Below are positions 10,821 to 21,750 of a stretch of DNA of 64,000 nucleotides, piece by piece. The translations under genes and the position numbers were made by a program. Location: assembly GCF_014203855.1 (NCBI RefSeq), contig NZ_JACHJV010000001.1, positions 6,820,001 through 6,884,000 on the forward strand, written 5' to 3'. The notes beneath the pieces were generated by a model. That model did no database searches. It had not been told where the DNA came from and saw only the letters and a program-made list of their open reading frames with translations. The number at the start of each line of letters is the position of its first letter. Positions within the stretch are counted from its first letter, which is position 1. Source of the DNA: Kitasatospora kifunensis. GTDB lineage: Bacteria; Actinomycetota; Actinomycetes; Streptomycetales; Streptomycetaceae.

Positions 10821-13800
10821 ATGGCGGATGACAGCAAGCTTCGCGACTATCTCAAGCGCGTCCTCGCCGAAGCGCGCCGCAGCCAGCAGCGAGTCCTCGA
10901 GCTGGAGGCGGAGAAGTCAGAGCCGATCGCGATCGTCGGCATGGCCTGCCGGTTGCCCGGCGGAGTGGCAAGCCCCGACGACCTGTGGCGGCTGGTCACC
11001 GAGCGCGGCGACGGTGTGTCGGGATTCCCCACCGACCGCGGCTGGGACCTGGACAGCCTGTTCGACGAGGACCCGGAGCAGAGCGGCAAGTCATATGTGA
11101 GCCGGGGCGGATTCCTGCACGAGGCCGGCCTGTTCGACGCGGGCTTCTTCGGCATCTCGCCGCGTGAGGCCGTCGCGATGGATCCGCAGCAGCGACTGCT
11201 CCTTGAGATGTCCTGGGAGGCGCTGGAGCGGGCCGGCGTCGACGCGGCGGGCTTGAAGGGCGCGGACGTCGGTGTGTTCGTCGGCGTGATCAACGAAGGT
11301 TACGCGACCGGCGGCCCGGTCCCACCCGAGCTGGAGGGCTTCACCGGGACCGGGACCACCGGCAGTGTGGCGTCGGGCCGGGTGTCGTACGTGTTCGGGT
11401 TCGAGGGGCCGGCGGTGACGGTGGACACGGCGTGTTCCTCCTCGCTGGTGGCGATGCACCTGGCCGCGCAGGCGCTGCGCCGCGGGGAATGCTCGATGGC
11501 GCTGGCCGGTGGCGCCACCGTGATGGCCGGACCGGGAATGTTCATGGAGTTCTCGCGGCAGCGGGCGCTGGCTGCCGACGGTCGGTGCAAGTCGTATGCG
11601 GACGCGGCCGATGGCACGGGCTGGGCCGAGGGCGCCGGCATGGTGGTACTCGAACGTCTCTCCCAGGCACGGGAGCGCGGGCATCGCGTGCTGGCGGTGA
11701 TCCGCGGCAGCGCGGTCAATCAGGACGGTGCGTCGAACGGTCTGACGGCGCCGAACGGGCCTTCGCAGCAGCGGGTGATCCGCAAGGCGCTGGCCGCGGC
11801 CGGACTCACTCCCGCCGATGTGGATGTGGTGGAGGGCCACGGCACCGGCACGGTGCTGGGTGACCCGATCGAGGCACAGGCGGTACTGGCGACCTACGGC
11901 CAGGAGCGGGAGCCGGGGCGGCCGTTGTGGTTGGGGTCGCTGAAGTCGAACATCGGGCACACGCAGGCGGCGGCGGGTGTCGCGGGTGTGATCAAGATGG
12001 TGCAGGCGATGCGGCGCGGCGTCATGCCGGCCACGCTGCATGTGGATGCGCCGTCCTCGCAGGTGGACTGGTCGGCGGGTGCGGTGGAGCTGCTGACCGA
12101 GGCGCGGGAGTGGGGGGAGAGCGGTCGGCCGCGGCGGGCGGGGGTGTCGTCCTTCGGGGTGAGTGGGACGAACGCGCACGTGATCCTGGAGCAGGCGCCG
12201 CTGGAGGAGCCGGAGTTGGCGGCGCCGGTGGGTGGGCCGGTGGGTGGTGTGGTGCCGTTGGTGGTGTCGGCGAAGAGCGCGGCTTCGCTGAGCGGTCAGG
12301 CCGGGCGGCTGGTGTCGGTGCTGGAGGACGCCGATCTGGTGTCAGTGGCTGGTGGGTTGGTGTCGCGGCGTGGGGTGTTGGGTGAGCGTGCGGTGGTGGT
12401 GGCGGGGTCGCGGGAGGAGGCGTTGGCGGGGTTGGGTGCGTTGGGGCGCGGTGAGGTCAACCCGTTGGTGGTGACCGGTAGTTCGGCTGGTGTGGGTCGG
12501 ACGGTGTTGGTGTTCCCGGGGCAGGGTTCGCAGTGGGTGGGTATGGGGCGGGAGCTGTTGGACTCCTCGCCGGTCTTCGCGGAGCGGGTGGCGCAGTGTT
12601 CGGCCGCGTTGGAGCGGTGGGTGGACTGGTCGTTGGAGGAGGTGCTGCGGGGCGAGGCTCCGGCTGAACTGCTGGAGCGGGTCGATGTGGTGCAGCCGGC
12701 CAGCTTCGCCGTGATGGTGGGGTTGGCGGCGGTGTGGGCGTCGGTGGGCGTGCTGCCCGATGCGGTGATCGGCCATTCGCAGGGTGAGATCGCGGCGGCC
12801 TGCGTGGCGGGCGCGCTGTCGCTGGAGGACGCGGCCCACATCGTGGCGGTGCGCAGCCGGGTGATCGCCGCGAGCCTGGCCGGGCGTGGTGGGATGGCGT
12901 CGGTGGCGCTGCCTGAGGCGGACGCGCAGGCCAGGTTGGAGCGTTGGTCGGACCGCGTGGAGGTGGCGGCGGTCAACGGGCCGTCCTCGGTGGTGATCGC
13001 CGGGGACGCCGAGGTCCTGGACGAGGCCCTGGAGGTCCTGAAGGGCGAGGGTGTGCGGGTGCGCCGGGTGGCGGTGGACTACGCCTCCCACACCCGCCAC
13101 GTCGAAGCCATCCAGGAGGACCTCGCCAAGGCGTTCGCGGACATCCGCAGCCAGGCTCCGCTGGTGCCGTTCTTCTCGACCGTGACCGGCGAGTGGGTGC
13201 GCGAACCCGGTGCGCTGGACGGCGGCTACTGGTACCGAAACCTGCGCCAGCAGGTGCGCTTCAACCCTGCGGTGGAAAGCCTGCTGGCGGAGGGGCACAC
13301 GGTCTTCGTGGAGGCCAGCGCCCACCCGGTACTGGTCCAGCCGATCAACGAGACCGTCGACGGGACCGACGCGCTCGTGAGCGGCACACTGCGCCGCGAC
13401 GAAGGCGGTCTGCGGCGGCTGCTGCTATCGATGGCCGAACTCTTCGTCCGCGGCGTGGCGGTGGACTGGCCTGCCGTCCTGCCCGCCGGCGCCGACGGGA
13501 CCCACGTCGAGCTGCCCACCTACGCCTTCGACCACCAGCACTACTGGCTCCAGCTCGCGCCCGCCACGGACGCGGTCTCGTTGGGCCAGGCCACCGCCGA
13601 CCATCCGCTGATCGGTGCGGTGGTGGAAGTTCCGGAGACGGGTGGGGTGTTGTGCACCTCGCGGCTGTCGCTGCGGACGCATCCCTGGCTGGCGGATCAC
13701 GCTGTCGGGGGAGTGGTCCTGGTGCCTGGTACCGGGCTGGTGGAGTTGGCCGTTCGAGCCGGTGACGAGCTCGGCTGCGGGACCCTCGAAGAGCTGGTGA

Positions 13801-16800
13801 TCGAGGCCCCGCTCGTGGTGCCTGAGCAGGGCGGTGTCCGCGTGCAGGTCACCGTGGGCGGCCCGGACGAGAGCGGTGCTCGCACGGTCGGCATCTACTC
13901 CACCCGTGAGGACGCCGCCGGTGACACCGGCAGTGATGCGTGGACCCGCCATGCCACCGGCACCTTGACGGCAAGCGCAAAGGCCGACAGGGCTGCCCAG
14001 TTCGACTTCACCACCTGGCCGCCCACCGGCGCACAGCGCATCGAGGTGGCTGGGCTCTACGCCGGTCTCGTCCAGCACGGCTACGAGCACGGCCCGGTCT
14101 TCCAAGGCGTGCGCGGGCTGTGGCGGCGTGGCGAGGAGACTTTCGCCGAGCTTGCCGTGCCCGATGACAGCCGTGAGGAGGCCGCCCGGTTCGGTATTCA
14201 CCCCGCCCTGCTGGATGCCGCGCTGCACCCGTCCCTGCGCGACACCGCCGCGGCCGACGGCACGGCGAGTGGCACCCGCAGCTGGCAGCCCCTAGCTTGG
14301 CGCGGCTTGGCGCTGCACGCTGTCGGCGCCTCGGTGTTGCGCACGCGGATCCTGTCGCGGGGGCGGGACGCGCTGTCGCTGGAGGCGGTCGACCAGGCCG
14401 GCGGTCTGGTGCTGACGGCGGAGGAGGTCGAGCTCCGGCCTTTCAGCGCTGGGCAGTTGGAGGCGGGCGCGGGTGCACCGGGCGCCGACTCGCTCTTCCG
14501 GGTCGACTGGACCGAGCTGCCCCGCATCGGGGGGCCGACCGCCGAGCCGCTGTCCTGGGTTGCGGTGTCCACGGCGGACGAGGTCGCCACCGTGGCCGAC
14601 GGCGTGGCGGCGGGCGAGGCGCTCCCCGCGCTGGTGCTGCTGGAGGCCGTCGCAACCCCCGAGGGCGAGGGCGACGGCGGCCAGGATGCCGCACTGACGT
14701 TGACGAACCGGGTGTTGGCGGCCGTGCAGACCTGGCTGGCGGCTCCGGGGCTGGACGCGGTCCAGCTGGTGGTGGCAACGCGGGGTGCGGTGCCCGCCGG
14801 GGCCGACCGCAGGGTCACGGACCCTGCCGGTGGGGCGGTCTGGGGACTGATCCGCGCCGCCCAGGCCGAGAACCCCGACCGCTTCGTCCTGCTCGACCGC
14901 GACCCTTCCTCTGAGTCCGCCCCCACGTCCGGCGGTGACTCCTTCGACACCGCACTCAGCGCGGTGCTCGCCAGCGGCGAACCCGAAATAGCCCTCCGCG
15001 GCGCGGCGTTGTCCATCCCGAGGCTTGTCCGGGCCACCACCTCGGGAACGGTCCGCGCTGCGGCCGAACCCACTCCGGCGCGGCGGTCCCCGGTGGCCCT
15101 GGACCCGGCGGGCACGGTGCTGATCACCGGTGGTACGGGTTCGCTGGGTGGCATCCTGGCCCGGCACCTGGTCGCCAAGCACGGCATCCGCCACCTGGTG
15201 CTGGTCAGCCGACGCGGTCAAGCCGCCGCCGGTGCGGCCGAGTTGGTCGCCGAGCTGACCGAACTCGGGGCGACCGAGGTCTCGGTGGAGTCCTGCGACG
15301 TGACCGACCGGGCGGCGGTGGCGGCGCTGCTGACTGCCGTGCAGCGGAACGGGCGGCGGCTGACCGGTGTCGTGCACACCGCCGGTATCGCCGATGCCGG
15401 TGTGATCGGGAGCCTGACCGGCGAGCAGGTGGCGCGGGTCTTCGCACCGAAGGTGACCGCGGTGCGGCACCTGGACGCGCTGACTCGTGAACTGGCGCCC
15501 GACTTGGACGCGTTCGTGGTCTTCTCCTCCGTCTCGTCGGTGTTCCTCGGCGCGGGTACCGGCAGTTATGCGGCGGCCAACGCCTACCTGGACGCGGTGG
15601 CGCAGCAGCGACAGGCGGCGGGCCTGTCCGCGACCTCGCTGGCCTGGGGCCTGTGGAACCAGAGTGCCGGCGGTATGGCGGCCGGCATGGACGACCTCAC
15701 ACGGAGTCGGATGAACCGGCGTGGCGGTGTGCTGGCGATGACCTCCGAGGAGGGCATGGAGCTCTTCGACGCGGCGCTGCTCTCCGGCGAAGCGCTGCTG
15801 GTCCCGGCCAAGTTGGACCTGCGGGCGCTGCGCGCCGGTGCCACGGCCGGGCGTGGCATCCCCACCCTGCTGCGCGGCCTGGTGCGTACCGGACGGCAGT
15901 TGGCGCGGGCAGCGGCCACGGACAGGCCCGGTGGGCTGGCCGACCGGCTGGCCGGGCTGGCTCCGGCCGAGCAGGAGGCCCTGCTGCTGGACCTGGTCCG
16001 TACCCATGCGGCAACTGTGCTGGGGCATGCGGGTCCTGACGCGATCAGGTCCGAGACGGCGTTTCGCGATTCCGGCTTCGACTCGCTCACCTCTGTCGAG
16101 CTGCGCAACCGGCTGCGCGATGCCACCGGTCTGAAACTGGCCGCGACGGTCGTTTTCGACTATCCGAGCCCGCTCGCGTTCGCCCGCTACCTGCACGGTG
16201 TCTTCGGCACTGTGGTTGCCGCAGCGGCGCCGACCGTCGTGGTGGCCGACCCGGACGAGCCGATCGCGATCGTCGGGATGGCCTGCCGGCTGCCGGGCGG
16301 CGTCGGCAGCCCGGAGGACCTGTGGCGCTTGGTGATCGAGGGCCGGGACGCGATGTCCGGGTTCCCGCAGGACCGGGGTTGGGACCTGGACGGTCTCTTC
16401 GACTCCGATCCCGACAAGGCCGGCGCCTCCTACGTGAGCAAGGGCGGATTCCTCTACCAGGCGGGCCTGTTCGACGCCGCGTTCTTCGGCATCTCGCCGC
16501 GTGAGGCGCTGGCGATGGACCCGCAGCAGCGGCTGCTGCTCGAAACCTCCTGGGAGGCGTTGGAGCGAGCCGGGATCGACCCGACGGGGCTGAAGGGCGC
16601 AGAGGTCGGCGTCTTCTCCGGTGTGATGGGCCAGGGCTACGGGTCCGGCGGTGCGGTGCCCGCCGAACTGGAGGGCTTCACCGGCACCGGCGGCATGGGC
16701 AGCGTGGCCTCCGGACGGGTCGCTTACGTGTTCGGGTTCGAGGGTCCGGCGGTGACGGTGGACACGGCGTGTTCCTCCTCGCTGGTGGCGATGCACCTGG

Positions 16801-19800
16801 CGGCTCAGGCGCTGCGCCGCGGGGAATGCTCGATGGCGCTGGCCGGTGGCGCCACCGTCATGGCGACGCCGGGGACGTTCGTCGAGTTCTCGCGGCAGCG
16901 GGGTCTGGCCACCGACGGTCGATGCAAGTCCTATGCGGACGCGGCCGATGGCACGGGCTGGGCCGAGGGCGCGGGCGTGGTGGTGCTGGAGCGGCTCTCC
17001 GAGGCCCGGCGCAACGGGCACCGGGTGCTGGCGGTGGTGCGGGGCAGTGCGGTGAACCAGGACGGCGCCTCGAACGGCCTGACGGCACCGAGCGGACTGT
17101 CGCAGCAGCGGGTGATCCGCAAGGCCCTCGCTTCCGCCGGGCTCACCTCCTCGGATGTGGATGTGGTGGAGGGCCACGGCACCGGGACGGTGCTGGGTGA
17201 CCCGATCGAGGCGCAGGCGCTGCTGGCCACCTACGGGCAGGACCGTTCGCCGGAACTCCCCCTGTGGCTGGGGTCGTTGAAGTCGAACATCGGACACACG
17301 CAGATGGCGGCGGGCGTCGCGGGTGTGATCAAGATGGTGCAGGCGCTGCAGCACGGCGTGCTGCCTCCCACGCTGCACGTCGACCAGCCGTCCAGCCAGG
17401 TCGACTGGACGATGGGCGCCGTTGAGCTGTTGACGCAGGCCCGGGACTGGCCCGAGACGGACCGCCCGCGCAGGGCGGGCGTCTCCGGCTTCGGCGTCAG
17501 CGGGACGAACGCGCACCTGATCCTGGAGCAGGCACCGCAGGTCGCTTCAGACGCTGAGGTGGTGCGGCCGGCGGTCGAACCGGCGGCGGGTGTGGTGCCG
17601 CTGGTGGTGTCGGCGAAGAGCGCGGCCTCGCTGAGCGGCCAGGCCGGGCGGTTGGTGCCGGTGGTGGAGGCCGAGGACCTGGTCCCCCTGGCCGGCGCGT
17701 TGGTGTCGCGGCGGGCGGTGTTGGCCGAGCGTGCGGTGGTGGTGGCCGGGTCGCGGGATGAAGCGTTGGGCGGGCTCGGTGCGTTGGCGCGGGGTGAGGT
17801 CAACCCATTCGTGGTGAGGGGTAGTTCGACGGGTGCTGGTCGGACCGTTGTGGTCTTCCCTGGTCAGGGTTCGCAGCGGGTCGGCATGGGCGGTGAGTTG
17901 TCCGCGCGGTATCCGGTGTTCGCGCAGGCTTTGGATGAGGCGTGTGCGGCGTTGGACGAGCGGCTGTCGGGGTGGGTGGAGCACTCGGTCAAGGACGTGA
18001 TCCTGGGTGCGGCTCCTGACGGTGTGTTGGATCGGACGGTGTTCACGCAGGCGGGGTTGTTTGCGGTGGAGACGGCGTTGTTCCGGTTGGTGGAGTCGTG
18101 GGGTGTGCGTCCGGATGCGGTGATGGGGCACTCCATCGGTGAACTCACCGCCGCCCACGTGGCGGGGGTGCTGTCGCTCGGTGATGCGGCGGCGGTGGTG
18201 GCTGCGCGGGGTCGGTTGATGCAGGCGTTGCCGTCGGGTGGTGCGATGGTGGCGGTGGCTGCCTCGGAGGCTGAGGTGGCCGGACTGCTGGGTGGGGGTG
18301 TGGACTTGGCGGCGGTGAACGGGCCGTCGTCGGTGGTGCTCTCCGGTGACGAGCAGGCGGTGCTTGCTGCGGCCGCGCAGTTGGCGGAGCGGGGTCGGAA
18401 GACCAAGCGCCTCACGGTCTCCCACGCCTTCCACTCGGCTCTGATGGAGCCGATGTTGGAGGAGTTCGCCACCGTGCTGGGCCAAGTGGCCTGGGGTGAA
18501 GCGAGGTTCCCGGTCATCTCGAACGTCACGGGTCAGGTGGCGCAGCCGGGTCAGTTGGCTGATCCGCAGTACTGGGTGCAGCACGTGCGCCGCCCGGTCC
18601 GGTTCGCCGACGGCGTCGCGGCAGCCAGCGGCGATGTGTTCGTCGAGCTCGGCCCCGGCGCCGCGCTGAGCAGCGTGGTGAGCGAGACCCTCGACGGCCA
18701 GGCGACCTGCGTTCCCGCGCTGCGCGACGGCCGCCCCGAGGCGCAGACGCTCCTTACCGCCGTGGCCGAACTCTTCGTCCGGGGCGCCACGGTGGACTGG
18801 GCCAAGACTCTCCCCACCGGCGCCGACACCGCGCACCTGGAGCTGCCGACCTACGCCTTCGACCACCAGCACTACTGGCTCCAGACCAGCTCGGCCACCG
18901 ATGCCGCCTCCCTGGGTCTGACCGGCACCGCCCACCCGCTGCTCGGCGCGGTGGTGCAACTGCCGCAGTCCGAGGGGCTGGTCTTCACCTCCCGTCTCTC
19001 CCTGCGCACCCACCCCTGGCTGGCCGATCACGCGGTCGGCGGCGTGGTCCTGGTCCCCGGCACCGGGCTGGTCGAGTTGGCGGTTCGGGCCGGTGACGAG
19101 GTCGACTGCGCGACCCTTGAGGAACTCGTCATCCAGGCACCGTTGGTGGTGCCCGAGCACGGCGGCGTCCGGGTCCAGGTGGCGGTGAGCGGCCCGAACG
19201 ACCGCGGCGCCCGCACGGTGGAGGTCTACTCCGCCCGCGAGGACGCGACAGCGGACACGGACACCTGGACCCGTCACGCCACCGGCACCCTGACCGCGAC
19301 CTCGAAGGCGGGCGGCACCGCGCAGTTCGACTTCACCGCCTGGCCGCCGCCCGGCGCGCAGCAGATCGAGGTCGATGTCAACGACTTCTACGCCGATCTG
19401 ATCCGGCTGGGATATGCGTACGGCCCTTCGTTCCAGGGCCTGCGGGCGGCGTGGCGGCGCGGTGACGAGGTCTTCGCCGAGATCGCCCTGCCCGAGGAAC
19501 ACCGGGACAGCGCAGCCGAGTTCGGCCTCCACCCCGCCCTGCTCGACGCCGCCCTGCACGCCAACGGGTTCGTCAAGCCGAGCGATGCGCCCGACGCCGA
19601 TTCCCAGGAGCCCCGCACGGTACTGCCGTTCGCCTGGAACGGGTTGGTCCTGCACGCCATCGGCGCCTCCGCCCTGCGCGTGCGGGTGGCGCCGTCCGGA
19701 CCGGATGCCGTCTCGCTCCAGGCAGCCGATGAGGTCGGCGGGCTGGTCCTGACGACGGACTCGCTGGTCTTCCGCGCTGTGTCCGCCGAGCAGTTGGAGG

Positions 19801-21722
19801 CGGCGGCCGGCTCCTCGGGCACCACCGACTCGCTCTTCAGTGTGGCGTGGACCGAGCTGCCGGACCGACCGGCCGCACCGGCGCCCAGCTGGGCGCCGGT
19901 CGCCACCGCCGACGAGGTGCGCGCGCTGACCGGGCGGGGTGAGAGGCCGCAGGCCGTGGTCGTGACGGCCGTCGGAGGTGAGGCACTGGGGCTCACCGCC
20001 CGGGTGCTCGACGTCGTCCAGGCCTGGTTGTCCGCCGCCGAAGCAGCGGATCCGGCGGGTCCGGCGGACGCCCGGCTGGTCGTCGTCACCCGGGGCGCGG
20101 TGTCCGCGGGCGGCGACAGCGCGGTGACGGATCCGGCCGGCGCGGCGGTGTGGGGCTTGGTCCGGGCCGCGCAGGCGGAGAACCCGGATCGGCTCGTGCT
20201 GCTCGACACGGACTCCGCGCCTCACGCGGACATCGAACCGCTGCTCGCCGCCGCGCTGGCCACAGGTGAGTCCCAAGTCGCCATCCGTGGCTCGGCGTTG
20301 TCGGTTCCCTGCCTCGTCCGGACCACGGTGGCGGCCGACCGGTCGCTCGCCGATGGCCCGCAGCGGGCCTGGGACCCGGACGGTACGGTGCTGGTCACCG
20401 GCGGTACGGGCTCGCTGGGCGCGCTACTGGCACGGCACCTGGTCACCCGGCGCGGCGTGCGCCACCTCCTGCTGGCCAGCCGCCGCGGCCCCGAGGGCGC
20501 CGCGGCACGGGAGCTGGTGGCGGAACTGACCGAACTCGGCGCCGAGACCGTCTCGGTGGTGGCCTGCGACGTCTCCGATCGGGAGGCGCTGACGGCGCTG
20601 CTGGGCTCGGTGCCGAACGAGCATCCGCTGACCGCCGTGATCCACACCGCGGGTGTCCTGGACGACGGCATCGTCGGGACACTGAACCGCGAACGGCTGG
20701 CGAAGGTCTTCGCGCCGAAGGTGACGGCCGCTTGGCAGCTGGACGACCTCACTCGTGAACTGGCCCCGGAGCTGGCCGCGTTCGTCGTCTTCTCGTCCGC
20801 CGCCGGGCTGTTCGGCTCGGCCGGTCAGGGCAACTATGCGGCGGCCAACTCCTACTTGGACGCGCTGATGGACCGGCGTCGGGCCGACGGCCTGCCGGCG
20901 CTCTCACTGGCCTGGGGGCCATGGGAGCAGAGCACCGGCATGACCACCGGCGCCGAAGCGGCCAACCGCACCCGGACGAACCGGCGCGGCGGCGTGCTCG
21001 CGCTCAAGCCGGACGAGGGCACCGCCCTCTTCGACGCCGCGCTGAGCGTGGACGAGGCGGTGCTGGTACCGATCAAGCTCGACCTGCGGGCGGTACGGGC
21101 CGACGCGGCGGCGGGCGCGGGCGTCCCGCCGCTGCTGCGGGCGCTGGTGCGGGTCGGCCGCCAGGTGGCGCGGGCCGCCTCCGGCGACGGTGGTGACACT
21201 CTGGTCCGCCGGCTGGCCGCACTCGCCAGGGCCGAGCAGGAGAGCGCGCTGGTGGACCTGCTGCGCGCCCAGGTGGCGCTGGTGCTGGGGCACGCCGGAC
21301 CCGAAGGTGTCGTGGCCGGGATGAGCTTCAAGGATGCCGGCTTCGACTCCCTCACCTCCGTCGAGCTGCGCAACCGCCTGCGCGAGGCGACCGGGCTCAA
21401 CCTGTCCGCGACGGTGGTCTTCGACTACCCCACCCCGCTCGCCCTGGCGCGCCACGTGCACGCCGAACTGCTCCCGGACGGCGAAGCGGCCGGTCTTGAG
21501 GTGGACGAGGAGCGGCTGCGGCACGCTCTGGTCACCCTCCCGCTGGCCCGGTTCCGGGCGGCCGGACTGCTGGAAGCCCTGGTCGAACTGGCTGCTCTCG
21601 ACACCGGCGAACCCGGGACGGACGAGAGCGAGGAGGCCGACGGGCACACCACGCTCGCCGACCTGGACGTGGACGACCTCGTACAGCTGGCGCTCGGCGA
21701 CGGAGAGGCCCTCGAAAGCTGA
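10821..21722 (+). CDS. Type I modular ansamycin PKS, modules C and D
   Basis: Complete 3633-residue bimodular synthase. The ATG at 10821 follows an AGGAG site; the gap to the preceding PKS gene is 70 bp. Residues 1-33 form a charged coiled-coil N-terminal docking helix. Module C: KS Cys205, AT Ser653 (GHSQGE/YASH, methylmalonyl type), DH His960 with intact HxxxGxxxxP but HGP at 1090 where YGP is usual, KR 1428-1615 with ADA instead of LDD and an FLGAGTG stretch before the catalytic Tyr, ACP Ser1755. Module D: KS Cys1984, AT Ser2438 (GHSIGE/HAFH, malonyl type), DH His2737 with YGP at 2867, KR 3188-3375 with LDD (B type), ACP Ser3510. Residues 3555-3633 are an acidic docking tail that should pair with the next synthase. 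No ER. By family rules module C leaves a hydroxyl if its DH is idle, and module D gives a trans double bond. Confidence 0.96.
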   Translation: MADDSKLRDYLKRVLAEARRSQQRVLELEAEKSEPIAIVGMACRLPGGVASPDDLWRLVTERGDGVSGFPTDRGWDLDSLFDEDPEQSGKSYVSRGGFLHEAGLFDAGFFGISPREAVAMDPQQRLLLEMSWEALERAGVDAAGLKGADVGVFVGVINEGYATGGPVPPELEGFTGTGTTGSVASGRVSYVFGFEGPAVTVDTACSSSLVAMHLAAQALRRGECSMALAGGATVMAGPGMFMEFSRQRALAADGRCKSYADAADGTGWAEGAGMVVLERLSQARERGHRVLAVIRGSAVNQDGASNGLTAPNGPSQQRVIRKALAAAGLTPADVDVVEGHGTGTVLGDPIEAQAVLATYGQEREPGRPLWLGSLKSNIGHTQAAAGVAGVIKMVQAMRRGVMPATLHVDAPSSQVDWSAGAVELLTEAREWGESGRPRRAGVSSFGVSGTNAHVILEQAPLEEPELAAPVGGPVGGVVPLVVSAKSAASLSGQAGRLVSVLEDADLVSVAGGLVSRRGVLGERAVVVAGSREEALAGLGALGRGEVNPLVVTGSSAGVGRTVLVFPGQGSQWVGMGRELLDSSPVFAERVAQCSAALERWVDWSLEEVLRGEAPAELLERVDVVQPASFAVMVGLAAVWASVGVLPDAVIGHSQGEIAAACVAGALSLEDAAHIVAVRSRVIAASLAGRGGMASVALPEADAQARLERWSDRVEVAAVNGPSSVVIAGDAEVLDEALEVLKGEGVRVRRVAVDYASHTRHVEAIQEDLAKAFADIRSQAPLVPFFSTVTGEWVREPGALDGGYWYRNLRQQVRFNPAVESLLAEGHTVFVEASAHPVLVQPINETVDGTDALVSGTLRRDEGGLRRLLLSMAELFVRGVAVDWPAVLPAGADGTHVELPTYAFDHQHYWLQLAPATDAVSLGQATADHPLIGAVVEVPETGGVLCTSRLSLRTHPWLADHAVGGVVLVPGTGLVELAVRAGDELGCGTLEELVIEAPLVVPEQGGVRVQVTVGGPDESGARTVGIYSTREDAAGDTGSDAWTRHATGTLTASAKADRAAQFDFTTWPPTGAQRIEVAGLYAGLVQHGYEHGPVFQGVRGLWRRGEETFAELAVPDDSREEAARFGIHPALLDAALHPSLRDTAAADGTASGTRSWQPLAWRGLALHAVGASVLRTRILSRGRDALSLEAVDQAGGLVLTAEEVELRPFSAGQLEAGAGAPGADSLFRVDWTELPRIGGPTAEPLSWVAVSTADEVATVADGVAAGEALPALVLLEAVATPEGEGDGGQDAALTLTNRVLAAVQTWLAAPGLDAVQLVVATRGAVPAGADRRVTDPAGGAVWGLIRAAQAENPDRFVLLDRDPSSESAPTSGGDSFDTALSAVLASGEPEIALRGAALSIPRLVRATTSGTVRAAAEPTPARRSPVALDPAGTVLITGGTGSLGGILARHLVAKHGIRHLVLVSRRGQAAAGAAELVAELTELGATEVSVESCDVTDRAAVAALLTAVQRNGRRLTGVVHTAGIADAGVIGSLTGEQVARVFAPKVTAVRHLDALTRELAPDLDAFVVFSSVSSVFLGAGTGSYAAANAYLDAVAQQRQAAGLSATSLAWGLWNQSAGGMAAGMDDLTRSRMNRRGGVLAMTSEEGMELFDAALLSGEALLVPAKLDLRALRAGATAGRGIPTLLRGLVRTGRQLARAAATDRPGGLADRLAGLAPAEQEALLLDLVRTHAATVLGHAGPDAIRSETAFRDSGFDSLTSVELRNRLRDATGLKLAATVVFDYPSPLAFARYLHGVFGTVVAAAAPTVVVADPDEPIAIVGMACRLPGGVGSPEDLWRLVIEGRDAMSGFPQDRGWDLDGLFDSDPDKAGASYVSKGGFLYQAGLFDAAFFGISPREALAMDPQQRLLLETSWEALERAGIDPTGLKGAEVGVFSGVMGQGYGSGGAVPAELEGFTGTGGMGSVASGRVAYVFGFEGPAVTVDTACSSSLVAMHLAAQALRRGECSMALAGGATVMATPGTFVEFSRQRGLATDGRCKSYADAADGTGWAEGAGVVVLERLSEARRNGHRVLAVVRGSAVNQDGASNGLTAPSGLSQQRVIRKALASAGLTSSDVDVVEGHGTGTVLGDPIEAQALLATYGQDRSPELPLWLGSLKSNIGHTQMAAGVAGVIKMVQALQHGVLPPTLHVDQPSSQVDWTMGAVELLTQARDWPETDRPRRAGVSGFGVSGTNAHLILEQAPQVASDAEVVRPAVEPAAGVVPLVVSAKSAASLSGQAGRLVPVVEAEDLVPLAGALVSRRAVLAERAVVVAGSRDEALGGLGALARGEVNPFVVRGSSTGAGRTVVVFPGQGSQRVGMGGELSARYPVFAQALDEACAALDERLSGWVEHSVKDVILGAAPDGVLDRTVFTQAGLFAVETALFRLVESWGVRPDAVMGHSIGELTAAHVAGVLSLGDAAAVVAARGRLMQALPSGGAMVAVAASEAEVAGLLGGGVDLAAVNGPSSVVLSGDEQAVLAAAAQLAERGRKTKRLTVSHAFHSALMEPMLEEFATVLGQVAWGEARFPVISNVTGQVAQPGQLADPQYWVQHVRRPVRFADGVAAASGDVFVELGPGAALSSVVSETLDGQATCVPALRDGRPEAQTLLTAVAELFVRGATVDWAKTLPTGADTAHLELPTYAFDHQHYWLQTSSATDAASLGLTGTAHPLLGAVVQLPQSEGLVFTSRLSLRTHPWLADHAVGGVVLVPGTGLVELAVRAGDEVDCATLEELVIQAPLVVPEHGGVRVQVAVSGPNDRGARTVEVYSAREDATADTDTWTRHATGTLTATSKAGGTAQFDFTAWPPPGAQQIEVDVNDFYADLIRLGYAYGPSFQGLRAAWRRGDEVFAEIALPEEHRDSAAEFGLHPALLDAALHANGFVKPSDAPDADSQEPRTVLPFAWNGLVLHAIGASALRVRVAPSGPDAVSLQAADEVGGLVLTTDSLVFRAVSAEQLEAAAGSSGTTDSLFSVAWTELPDRPAAPAPSWAPVATADEVRALTGRGERPQAVVVTAVGGEALGLTARVLDVVQAWLSAAEAADPAGPADARLVVVTRGAVSAGGDSAVTDPAGAAVWGLVRAAQAENPDRLVLLDTDSAPHADIEPLLAAALATGESQVAIRGSALSVPCLVRTTVAADRSLADGPQRAWDPDGTVLVTGGTGSLGALLARHLVTRRGVRHLLLASRRGPEGAAARELVAELTELGAETVSVVACDVSDREALTALLGSVPNEHPLTAVIHTAGVLDDGIVGTLNRERLAKVFAPKVTAAWQLDDLTRELAPELAAFVVFSSAAGLFGSAGQGNYAAANSYLDALMDRRRADGLPALSLAWGPWEQSTGMTTGAEAANRTRTNRRGGVLALKPDEGTALFDAALSVDEAVLVPIKLDLRAVRADAAAGAGVPPLLRALVRVGRQVARAASGDGGDTLVRRLAALARAEQESALVDLLRAQVALVLGHAGPEGVVAGMSFKDAGFDSLTSVELRNRLREATGLNLSATVVFDYPTPLALARHVHAELLPDGEAAGLEVDEERLRHALVTLPLARFRAAGLLEALVELAALDTGEPGTDESEEADGHTTLADLDVDDLVQLALGDGEALES

Positions 21723-21750
21723 TGCCGTACAAACTGATTGGGGCAGTGAA

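Noticed and set aside
21334..21750. A 5' extension of the third PKS gene
   Set aside because: It overlaps the ACP and docking tail of the second PKS in another frame, has Arg/Trp/Pro-rich content and no ribosome site. GTG 21751 gives a proper docking helix.
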